64,000 bases of DNA from Phaeodactylibacter sp. (GTDB taxonomy: Bacteria; Bacteroidota; Bacteroidia; Chitinophagales; Saprospiraceae): NCBI RefSeq assembly GCF_022763345.1, contig NZ_JALEGS010000021.1, forward strand, positions 99,083 through 163,082, given 5' to 3'. Below are positions 1-6,841 of this stretch, in pieces. Both the position numbers and the translations under genes were made by a program. Within the stretch, counting starts at the first letter, position 1; every line of letters begins with the position of its first letter. The notes below the pieces were generated by a model. The model had not been told where the DNA came from, ran no database searches, and saw only the letters and a program-made list of their open reading frames with translations.

Positions 1-149
1 CAAAGGACCAGCATGACCAAGTACTGAGGGTAGGTCAGGTCAAGGGCCTTGAGCAAAGGGGCGTAAATTTTAGTCGTCATTCTGGAAGCAGCGTAGAGCG
101 GGAAACAGAGCTGGTTCTCCAGATAAAGTGCCGCTGCGTTATCGCTCAT
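1..149 (-). CDS. ohrR: MarR-family organic-peroxide sensor (OhrR-like), 3' part outside window
   Basis: Only the first 49 codons are visible, read leftward from an ATG at 149. The peptide begins MSDNAAALYLENQLCFPLYA and goes on to LTYPQYLVMLVL. This is the start of OhrR-type MarR repressors, whose family carries its peroxide-sensing cysteine in an N-terminal LCF motif; that cysteine is present here (residue 15). In the family, oxidation of this Cys releases DNA and derepresses peroxidase genes. The start lies 2 bp past the stop of the thiol peroxidase gene, so the two are almost certainly cotranscribed and the regulator probably controls its own operon. The DNA-binding wing lies beyond the window. 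Confidence 0.85.
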   Translation of the reverse strand, partial: MSDNAAALYLENQLCFPLYAASRMTTKIYAPLLKALDLTYPQYLVMLVL

Positions 150-151
150 GG

Positions 152-625
152 TTACAACAGTTTTTTGATCGTTGACTCCATTTTTTCGGGCTTCGTGACC
201 GGTGCGAAACGCTTCACCGGCTTTCCATTCTTGTCAATGACAAACTTGGTGAAATTCCATTTGATTTTTTTCCCAAACAAACCTTTGAGTTCCCCTTTCA
301 GGTATCTGAAGATAGGGTGCGCGCCATCTCCGTTGACCTCAATTTTTGCAAACATGGGGAAGCTGACCCCGTAGTTAATCTCGCAGAACTCCTGAATAGC
401 TTCGGCATTTCCAGGTTCCTGATTGGCAAATTGGTTGCAGGGGAAGCCCAATACGACGAGCCCTTCGTCCCGGTACTTTTGGTAGAGCTTCTCCAGCCCT
501 TCGTACTGAGGCGTAAGCCCGCATTTGCTAGCGGTATTGACCACCACCACGGTCTTGCCTTTGTATTCTTCCATTTTGACTTTTTTGCCATTGAGTTGTT
601 CGGCTTCAAAGCTGTAGAAATCCAT
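152..625 (-). CDS. glutathione peroxidase-family thiol peroxidase
   Basis: This 157-residue thioredoxin-fold peroxidase reduces hydrogen peroxide and organic hydroperoxides; bacterial members mostly use thioredoxin rather than glutathione. The family motifs are in order: NTASKCGLT with the peroxidatic Cys35, FPCNQF with Cys63 and Gln65, and WNFTKF with Trp123 and Asn124. Cys81 sits where the resolving cysteine of yeast Gpx3-type enzymes lies, which favours a 2-Cys mechanism. There is no signal peptide, so it is cytoplasmic. It is the middle gene of a tight leftward operon, 12 bp after the DoxX-like gene and 2 bp before the OhrR-like regulator, suggesting peroxide induction. Length is normal for the family. 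Confidence 0.93.
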   Translation of the reverse strand: MDFYSFEAEQLNGKKVKMEEYKGKTVVVVNTASKCGLTPQYEGLEKLYQKYRDEGLVVLGFPCNQFANQEPGNAEAIQEFCEINYGVSFPMFAKIEVNGDGAHPIFRYLKGELKGLFGKKIKWNFTKFVIDKNGKPVKRFAPVTKPEKMESTIKKLL

Positions 626-637
626 ATTGGGTAGATT

Positions 638-1060
638 TTAGCGGTTTGATTGATTGAATAAATATTTTAGTGCTCCGGTTGACCAAAGTGCCCACAAAAT
701 GAGTACAGGCTGAAAGAACAGGCGGATAAGCCGCTTGCGATCAGTGTCCAGCCCAAACGCGTCAATACCGTTGGTATACTGGGAAATATTGCCCGGGAAG
801 ATCAAGACGTAAAAGATTGCCAGCGCAATACCGACCTTGACCTTATGGCGGGTCCAGAAAATCATAGCCAGCCCGAACGCAATTTCCGTCACACCAGAAG
901 CAAGTACCACAAAGTCCATAAAAGCGGGGTCGTTCGGTAGCCACCTCGGCACCTGAGCCTGGAACTCCTCCCGTTGGAAGGTAAGATGCCCTATGCCGGC
1001 CAGCCCCATGAGCAAGCCCAGAATGATACGGAATACGTTTTGAAGTGTTGTTGTTTTCAT
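638..1060 (-). CDS. DoxX-like integral membrane protein
   Basis: The 140-residue protein has four predicted hydrophobic segments (about residues 8-28, 46-66, 73-92 and 108-130) and the DoxX-family layout, including a charged loop after helix 1 and a conserved glycine and acidic pair near the second helix (ASGVTEIAFG). DoxX proteins are poorly defined inner-membrane proteins, several linked to oxidative-stress protection. Here it is first in an operon with a thiol peroxidase and an OhrR-like sensor, which fits that role. The ATG at 1060 is preceded by an imperfect palindrome. Function beyond family membership is inferred from context. Confidence 0.75.
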   Translation of the reverse strand: MKTTTLQNVFRIILGLLMGLAGIGHLTFQREEFQAQVPRWLPNDPAFMDFVVLASGVTEIAFGLAMIFWTRHKVKVGIALAIFYVLIFPGNISQYTNGIDAFGLDTDRKRLIRLFFQPVLILWALWSTGALKYLFNQSNR

Positions 1061-1075
1061 TTGGATCGATTAAGA

Positions 1076-1095
1076 TTAAATCGTGTGCGATGTAA
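1076..1095. promoter_or_regulatory. imperfect palindrome upstream of the peroxide operon, candidate OhrR operator
   Basis: The sequence TTAAATCG-TGTG-CGATGTAA is an 8-bp inverted repeat with one mismatch and a 4-nt centre. It starts 16 bp upstream of the DoxX-like ATG. On the minus strand it overlaps a -7-like box TACATTTA (1100 to 1093), where a repressor would block transcription. Since the operon encodes its own MarR-type regulator, this is the natural operator candidate. No binding evidence exists here. Confidence 0.4.
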
Positions 1096-1249
1096 ATGTA
1101 AGGATGTTTTTTTAACTTTTCAAGGATAAGGGTGAAATCAGCCCTTTTAATCTGCAATTGGCAGTGATTCGGAAGGGGGATTAAGCAGAGGTTCATAGAT
1201 TTTCTTCAAAAAAACCTATTTTCGTAGCTCTACTAAAACCTCAGTAAAG

Positions 1250-1591
1250 ATGAATATTCGAAACCCACACCTGTTGATAGGCTTCCTGTCAGTCATTATC
1301 GGATTTTGCGCATGCTCCAGTCCTTCCTTTGAAGACCAGATAAGAAATGATATTTTATCTAAAATGGCTAGTGGCATTTGTGATAGTATCCCGGAAGGAT
1401 CCACTATTTCTAATATCCAGATCGGAGAAATAGTAGATATTGGCATGCAGGGCATGACAGATGTAAGCATTTCCTTCGACTATGAGCATAAAGGAGACCG
1501 AAAGCATCATGAATCGGCAATGCTCTACTTGAAAAGAGGACGCAGTTATACCCTGGCCGCACTAGGTGGGTGTGAGTATGAAATGGAATAA
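1250..1591 (+). CDS. small putative lipoprotein, unknown function
   Basis: A 113-residue protein with an N-terminal hydrophobic segment ending in GFCACSSPS. Cys22, preceded by Ala, is a reasonable lipidation site, so the mature part would be anchored in a membrane facing the periplasm. The remainder is soluble and mixed alpha/beta, with one further cysteine pair candidate (Cys44 and Cys108). I recognise no family. It stands alone between the divergent peroxide operon and the acetyltransferase. A box TATTTTCG at 1217-1224 resembles the Bacteroidota -7 element with one mismatch and gives a plausible promoter. Confidence 0.6.
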   Translation: MNIRNPHLLIGFLSVIIGFCACSSPSFEDQIRNDILSKMASGICDSIPEGSTISNIQIGEIVDIGMQGMTDVSISFDYEHKGDRKHHESAMLYLKRGRSYTLAALGGCEYEME

Positions 1592-1661
1592 GTCCTGTCG
1601 TCTCATTTTTTGAGGCGGTTGTCTAAGCTTCCTAAATGAGATTAGTCAAATATTTCACATT

Positions 1662-2171
1662 GTGCCCGTGCAACAAGACCGGATTGCTTCCAGAAAACTT
1701 GACTATGAGCGAGACAAGGATGACGTAACTGCATTCCTGATCCGTAACCAAGCCTATCTGATCTATCAGGATGGGCGGGATGTGGATGAAGCCACAACAA
1801 AAGAAGTGTTTTATGGCGAACTGCCTGCTACACATACTTATGAGGACAAACAGATCATAGGTTATTTTCTTAACGGAGAACTGATAGGGCTGGTCGATAT
1901 TTTAAAGCACTACCCAAAGCCAGATACCTGGGTGATAGGGCTAATGTTGATAGAAGCGTCTAAGCGAAGGCAAGGCATAGGCCGGATGATTTATCAACAA
2001 ACAGAAGCTTATTTGCTTGGCAATGAAGCAAAAGTCGCCCGTCTAGGCGTATTGGAAGACAATATCGTTGGTAAATCCTTTTGGAAAACCAACGGCTTTC
2101 TGGCGACCGGAGCATTCCGGTGGCATGCTGATAAAAGGAAGATACTGGTATACGAAAAAGTGATTGCCTGA
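1662..2171 (+). CDS. GNAT-family N-acetyltransferase
   Basis: A 169-residue GCN5-related acetyltransferase. The acetyl-CoA pyrophosphate-binding motif A is visible as EASKRRQGIGRMIYQQ (about residues 106-121), preceded by a beta strand WVIGLMLI. The C-terminal strand carries VGKSFWKTNGF, typical of the family. The substrate cannot be read from sequence. The best start in frame is GTG at 1662; no in-frame ATG precedes it. An ATG at 1636 is in another frame and opens only a 30-codon ORF. It is probably a single gene. Confidence 0.82.
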   Translation: MPVQQDRIASRKLDYERDKDDVTAFLIRNQAYLIYQDGRDVDEATTKEVFYGELPATHTYEDKQIIGYFLNGELIGLVDILKHYPKPDTWVIGLMLIEASKRRQGIGRMIYQQTEAYLLGNEAKVARLGVLEDNIVGKSFWKTNGFLATGAFRWHADKRKILVYEKVIA

Positions 2172-2299
2172 AGCGGTTTTGGGATGGGTACCATGTTCGA
2201 ATTGCTCAGATCTATATCAATGCAGGAATCAATGGAAATGAGGCTATAATTGTAATGATTTGTTTAAGTTGCTCTATCTGAATAGTTAATATTGAAGAC

Positions 2300-3175
2300 A
2301 TGAAATCGCGCTATTTTCTGCTTTTCCCCATTTTGTGCTGTTTTGTTCCCGGCTTTGGTCAGAATTACCGCCCGAGTCCTGTTAAAGCCTACCTCTCACT
2401 GACTGGGGAGGTGAACCTATTGACTTTTTTTATAAATACGGCCTACGACTATTGGGATGAAGAAGAAGTGGATTTTTACTATGAGGAGTTACTGGAAAGC
2501 CAGAAATGGCTGGAATGGCAGGCCGATATTTGGGGACAGGAGCTGGAATTTAATAATGATGCCTTCCTGGGAGATAATAAATCAACGGTGTACCTTGAAA
2601 AAGTGTTACGAGGTTCCAACCCGGAGTCAACCATTGGGAAAATCATGAAAGAAATTGGTTTTAAGGGGCTGGATGACTTTTTGGAGTACTACCAGTTTGA
2701 CTTGGATACCAGAAAGCTGAAAATTGTCCTCTTCGTAAAAAGCAACAATCGGAGTCATGCTTACAACCGGTGGTCGGTAAAGGAAATGGACCTGGCGGTA
2801 ATCTACTGCCGGAATACGATCGGGATGATTACGGGAAGCACCGTGATTGCTCACGAGATTCTTCATCAGTTTGGTGCCTGGGATTTGTATTATGAATTGG
2901 GCAGAAGCCAAACCAGAGAGACTTCTGACATTATCAGGGAAAAGTACCCAAATTCGATTATGAGGCGGACTAGTGGCAATGAAAACACACTTGAAGTAGA
3001 TGAAGTGACTGCCTGGAGAATCGGCTGGGGAGCTTTTCAGAAAGAGTTCAGGAGGTACGACCCGGTAGTCAATAGCAAGGAGCGGGTCAAAGAGTATCAG
3101 GATTATCAGTGGGCTAGACGTAAGTCGTTGATACATTTCAACTTGAAAAAAGAAAAAAAGGGGCAAAAAAATTAG
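2300..3175 (+). CDS. secreted zincin-like metalloprotease
   Basis: A 291-residue protein starting with a Sec signal peptide (about residues 1-20, ending GFGQ). The zinc-binding motif HEILH is at 185-189, followed by QFGAWDLYY with a possible third ligand Asp or the nearby acidic residues. A candidate Met-turn is in SIMRRTSG near residue 219. This is the core of gluzincin/metzincin-like secreted proteases; I cannot assign a MEROPS family. No C-terminal T9SS domain is seen. A box TAATATTG just upstream resembles a -7 element. An A7 run precedes the stop and the next frame stays open for about 65 codons (see findings). Confidence 0.7.
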   Translation: MKSRYFLLFPILCCFVPGFGQNYRPSPVKAYLSLTGEVNLLTFFINTAYDYWDEEEVDFYYEELLESQKWLEWQADIWGQELEFNNDAFLGDNKSTVYLEKVLRGSNPESTIGKIMKEIGFKGLDDFLEYYQFDLDTRKLKIVLFVKSNNRSHAYNRWSVKEMDLAVIYCRNTIGMITGSTVIAHEILHQFGAWDLYYELGRSQTRETSDIIREKYPNSIMRRTSGNENTLEVDEVTAWRIGWGAFQKEFRRYDPVVNSKERVKEYQDYQWARRKSLIHFNLKKEKKGQKN

Positions 3176-3464
3176 ACGACTATATTCCTCAGAGGGGATT
3201 TGAAGATCTTTTCGGAAAAGTAATGAAGGGGGAGGGTACCAAAGCCAACCCACTCCTGAGCCTGCGACTACTTTTTATGCCCCGCTTCCGTTTAACCAAC
3301 TCTGTTGGGCCGGGCCACGGCATCAAAGCAGAAGGATCGTACCATCAGGCATTCGAAAAAAATGGATTGACATAGGCGCTTCTTCTTCACCGCCCTCGGC
3401 AGGGAAGTGGGGAGAGCACTAGATTATTTTATTAGGCTTAGAGAAGGGAGCTGTAAAAACGAAT
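3176..3464. other. gene-free stretch downstream of the metalloprotease
   Basis: About 290 bp without a supported gene. One frame runs on openly for about 65 codons past the protease stop, without a start codon or recognisable motif, and may be decayed or frameshifted coding sequence. No RNA or repeat was recognised apart from the terminator that follows. Confidence 0.5.
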
Positions 3465-3502
3465 AAGACCCTTGATCCCATTCAGGACCAAGGGTCTTTT
3501 TT
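3465..3502 (+). terminator. rho-independent terminator
   Basis: A perfect 10-bp stem, AAGACCCTTG with CAAGGGTCTT, encloses a 14-nt loop and is followed by a T run. It would end rightward transcription from the metalloprotease gene. Read on the minus strand it has only a weak T tail, so it is chiefly a plus-strand terminator. Confidence 0.85.
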
Positions 3503-3568
3503 GCTGCTTTTGCCATTCTGCTTTGCCGCTTTGGTATCTGAAGGGCAAAGATTCAGGCAAAAAGCCTT

Positions 3569-3643
<75 letters not shown>

Positions 3644-3659
3644 TGCTTTTTAGCGAATG

Positions 3660-3690
3660 CAAATATAAGGGCTTTTTGGAAAAGGTGCAA
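3660..3690 (-). promoter_or_regulatory. Bacteroidota-type promoter for tRNA-Ala
   Basis: On the minus strand, TTG (3690-3688), a 20-nt spacer and TATATTTG (3667-3660) match the Bacteroidota sigma-A consensus TTG-N19-TAnnTTTG. Initiation a few bases downstream would give a leader of about 10 nt before the mature tRNA 5' end at 3643. Confidence 0.75.
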
Positions 3691-3698
3691 TAAGCCCG

Positions 3699-5123
3699 CT
3701 AATTTTTGCGCTCGAAAATCACTACGTAGTCGCCAATATTGGCCACCTCCGTATAGTGGGCGGCCCGGTAGGCGGCAAAGCGCTCCGTTTCAACCGGATA
3801 GCGGAAGACCATGAAGCGGGGGGCAGCAGCCTCAATTTTCGCCACTTCTTTCTCTACGTCTACCTCCATAGCTTCGATGTGTTTGTCCATCCAAAACAGA
3901 GAAGGGTGGACATAAGGGACAAGCGGAAGACGCCGGGTCATGAAGTAGATCGCCTGGTCCTCCTGTGTGTAGATAAGGTCGCCGGGCTCAAGGTGCTGAT
4001 TGAGGTATTGTGCAGCATAACGGACATTATCCGGGCGGTCGAGGTAGTCTTTCTTTTGGAGCAGCAGGTGGGTGACAAAGAGTAAGCCCAACAAGGCATA
4101 GCCAATCCGGGGATGGCGCATCCAGCGCAGCCACCGGGGCACCTCCTGCCGGGGCAGCCCAAAGAATTCCCCGGCCAGGTAGCTAAAGGGCAGCATAAAC
4201 TGAATGAAATAATGCCCAAATGCATTGCCGGGAATCAGCACGGAGGCCAATACAAAGCCAGACCAGATCAGCCCAAACTGCCGGACGGGCAGCTTGACGC
4301 TTTTGTGCCATAGCCCTACAACAAATAAAGCCGTTACGGGCAAAAACCGCAGAAAGAACTCAAAAAAGAAAACGATATAATGCAAAAAGGTGCGGGAGGA
4401 AGGGTAGCGCCCGGCTACCGTGATCGAGTTAAACCAAAAGCGGTCGAATTCTCCAATCTGGTAATAGTAGCCGACCACCAGGGCGAAGGGGATGGCCGCA
4501 CCCAGCGCCATCGTCAATGCCTGACTCAGCGCTTTGACCACGTTGCCTTCCCGGCGTAAAGACTGGAAAATGAGGAAGGCTCCGAAGGCAAGCCCATCAA
4601 AGAGTACTACGTATTTAATGACGAAGCCAATGCCCAGCAGTAGGCCGGCTCCCAAAAAGGCAACATAACTGCGGTATTTAAAAAAAAGCAAAAGTGCGCC
4701 TGCCGTGAATAGGTTGAAGTAAGTCTCCGTGTTGGGGGAAACACCGTAGCGGGTATATAGTGAATTAAGGATAAGGTAAATGATACCTGCCGATAGCCCT
4801 GCCGCCCAGTTGCTCCCCTGTATACGCTTCGCGCGGTAAAGCAAAAAAGCCGTTAGGCCCAATACCAGGGCTGCAACAAGCCGGTAGCCCCAAATGGCAT
4901 GACCCAGCACGGATTTTAGGACGGCGAGCACTAAAAAAATGCCGATGGGCTTGGTGTCAATGTAATCCACTTGGTAAGTATAGCCCTGTGATACGGCATC
5001 CGCGATGACCAAATAAGTGGACTCATCGTGATCAATGACCGAGGGGAAAAAGGAAATCAGGCGGATGGCTACTGCCACCAGCAGCAAAATACCTAAAGCC
5101 TTGATAGAGTCGGAAAGTTGCAA
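3699..5123 (-). CDS. GT-C fold glycosyltransferase (ArnT/PMT-like, family 39 type)
   Basis: A 474-residue polytopic membrane protein with roughly ten hydrophobic helices. The first periplasmic loop carries the DHDE motif (residues 31-34) typical of GT-C glycosyltransferases that use lipid-linked sugar donors; a second acidic/lysine stretch, DYIDTKPIG (about residues 53-61), is also characteristic. A soluble C-terminal domain begins near residue 360. Such enzymes transfer sugars to lipid A, proteins or surface glycans on the periplasmic face. Donor and acceptor cannot be inferred. It stands alone, upstream of tRNA-Ala on the same strand. Confidence 0.8.
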   Translation of the reverse strand: MQLSDSIKALGILLLVAVAIRLISFFPSVIDHDESTYLVIADAVSQGYTYQVDYIDTKPIGIFLVLAVLKSVLGHAIWGYRLVAALVLGLTAFLLYRAKRIQGSNWAAGLSAGIIYLILNSLYTRYGVSPNTETYFNLFTAGALLLFFKYRSYVAFLGAGLLLGIGFVIKYVVLFDGLAFGAFLIFQSLRREGNVVKALSQALTMALGAAIPFALVVGYYYQIGEFDRFWFNSITVAGRYPSSRTFLHYIVFFFEFFLRFLPVTALFVVGLWHKSVKLPVRQFGLIWSGFVLASVLIPGNAFGHYFIQFMLPFSYLAGEFFGLPRQEVPRWLRWMRHPRIGYALLGLLFVTHLLLQKKDYLDRPDNVRYAAQYLNQHLEPGDLIYTQEDQAIYFMTRRLPLVPYVHPSLFWMDKHIEAMEVDVEKEVAKIEAAAPRFMVFRYPVETERFAAYRAAHYTEVANIGDYVVIFERKN

Positions 5124-5176
5124 TGTTGGGTATCGTTCGTTTTGTGGCTAACAATGGAGCGACAAATATAGGACAA

Positions 5177-5791
5177 TTAATCTGCTTCCCAATCCCGCAT
5201 TTTTCGAAGCAGCAAGTCAATCCTCGCAACAATATCTTTTTGCTCACGGCGCCTGAGCTGTGCAGCCTTTCGGGCGAGTTCTTCGTTGCCAGACCGATCC
5301 TGGTTCAGCTCTTTCAGCACATCCGCATAGTCTTTTGACTCCCAATATCCGCTTTCGTCTTCCACCTCCAGGTCGTGCAAATATTTTTCCTGTAGATAGC
5401 GCAGTAAACGGATTACAGCAGCGTGCATCTCCGGCCCGGCCGATTGGGTATGCACCGTAATCCAATTTGGCGTAACGGCGTAATTGTCGACCGCACTAAC
5501 CGCCACCTGTAATGGAGAAGTCAAAACACCCGAAGCGCTAAAGCAAAAGTAAAGCGGGGCACAGTCTTGGTGAATCTGCAGAATAACACCCTTCAGGCCT
5601 GATTCGCCCACAACATCAGGCAGCCCGGCACTATTGCGCTCCAGGCGTGCGTCTGGCTTGCGGTCCCAGTGCCCGTCAAGTACCTGAGTAGGCCAGTGCA
5701 TAGACTTTCCGATATCTTCCAGTTCACTGAGCAGTGCCGCGGATTGCCGTTTGTCCGTCAGGGTGCCCCTGTAGTGGATGCTTAGCCCCAT
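5177..5791 (-). CDS. conserved-looking hypothetical protein in an operon with YpdA
   Basis: A 204-residue soluble protein starting MGLSIHYRGTL. The N-terminal 130 residues look like an alpha/beta domain with a ferredoxin-like rhythm of strands; the C-terminal third (about 135-204) is helical and strongly charged, likely a coiled coil. There is no signal peptide and no catalytic motif I recognise. Its ATG lies 3 bp after the stop of the YpdA-like reductase, so it is cotranscribed and possibly translationally coupled, suggesting a related role. Function unknown. Confidence 0.65.
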   Translation of the reverse strand: MGLSIHYRGTLTDKRQSAALLSELEDIGKSMHWPTQVLDGHWDRKPDARLERNSAGLPDVVGESGLKGVILQIHQDCAPLYFCFSASGVLTSPLQVAVSAVDNYAVTPNWITVHTQSAGPEMHAAVIRLLRYLQEKYLHDLEVEDESGYWESKDYADVLKELNQDRSGNEELARKAAQLRRREQKDIVARIDLLLRKMRDWEAD

Positions 5792-5794
5792 ACG

Positions 5795-6781
5795 TCAAAT
5801 CGTTTGCAGTTTAGGCACACGCCGGGCAATTTGCTTAGCGATAACTGTGCCGTGGTCTCTTGTATTCTCGATGAAGAGCGAATTGGTTTTCATGCCCGCA
5901 CAGACCACGCCTGCCAGAAAAACATTGGGCAGGCTGGTTTCCAGGGTTTCCGGGTTGTGATTGGGCACCCGTGCTTCGTCCTCTGGTATTTCGAGCCCAA
6001 GACTGTATAGCAGATCATAATTCGGGCGGTACCCCGTCATCGCCAGCACCCAGTCGTTGTCCAGCTCCACTTCGCCTACCGGTGTTTGCAGAACCACTTT
6101 ATCCGGGTGAATGGATTGTACTGTGCTGTTCCAATAGGTCGGAATACTGCCCTCTTTTATGCGGTTTTCAATATCCGGTTTGATCCAGTACTTTACACCT
6201 TTATATATGGCATTGCCCCGAATAGCCATGGTTACTTTTGCCCCTTTGCGCCAAAGCTCCAGCGCCACCTGACATGCAGAATTAGCTGCTCCAACCACAA
6301 GGACTTCCTGTCCGACATAAGGGTGAGCATCATCGTAGTAGTGCTTGACTTTGGGAAGGTCCTCTCCAGGTACCTCCATCATATTGGGGGTATCATAGAA
6401 ACCGGTAGCCACAACGACCGCCCTGGCCTGATAGGTGCGCTTTGAAGTCGCTATTAGATAACCACCTGTGCCATCGGGCTCCATTTTTGACACGGGCTCG
6501 TAGGTATGCACATTGAGGGACCAGGCTTGCTGCAGGCGCCGGTAATACTCCAGGGCTTCCCGGCGGGTAGGCTTCTCGGTATGAGAGATAAAGGGGACAT
6601 CTCCAATTTCCAGACGTTTAGAAGTGGAGAAAAAGGTCATATTGTCCGGGAAATTATAAATAGAGTTGGCAAGCACCCCTTTTTCAAGCACCAAATGGCT
6701 GAGCCCCTCCTTATGTGCCGCAATGGCACAATTGAGCCCGGTCGGTCCGCCGCCAATGACGATCAAATCGTAACTTTCCAT
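5795..6781 (-). CDS. ypdA: YpdA-family FAD/NADPH disulfide reductase (putative bacillithiol disulfide reductase)
   Basis: A 328-residue flavoprotein. Residues 6-18 hold the FAD dinucleotide fold (LIVIGGGPTGLNC), and a second fold VVGAANSACQ near residue 166 binds NADPH. The segment FFSTSKRLEIGDVPF (about 50-64) is diagnostic of the YpdA family. There is no CxxC redox pair as in thioredoxin reductase, matching YpdA, where a single conserved cysteine has been implicated. Known members reduce oxidised bacillithiol, the low-molecular-weight thiol of many Bacillota and some Bacteroidota. It is first in a two-gene operon with an unknown 204-residue protein. Confidence 0.88.
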   Translation of the reverse strand: MESYDLIVIGGGPTGLNCAIAAHKEGLSHLVLEKGVLANSIYNFPDNMTFFSTSKRLEIGDVPFISHTEKPTRREALEYYRRLQQAWSLNVHTYEPVSKMEPDGTGGYLIATSKRTYQARAVVVATGFYDTPNMMEVPGEDLPKVKHYYDDAHPYVGQEVLVVGAANSACQVALELWRKGAKVTMAIRGNAIYKGVKYWIKPDIENRIKEGSIPTYWNSTVQSIHPDKVVLQTPVGEVELDNDWVLAMTGYRPNYDLLYSLGLEIPEDEARVPNHNPETLETSLPNVFLAGVVCAGMKTNSLFIENTRDHGTVIAKQIARRVPKLQTI

Positions 6782-6841
6782 GATTGTCTTTTAATTTTTC
6801 GACAATCATTCAACGCAGTAAAGGGGGGCAAGGTTGATGGG

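Noticed and set aside
1636..1728. ATG upstream of the GNAT gene as a possible start
   Set aside because: It is in another frame and stops after 30 codons; the acetyltransferase frame is best started at GTG 1662.
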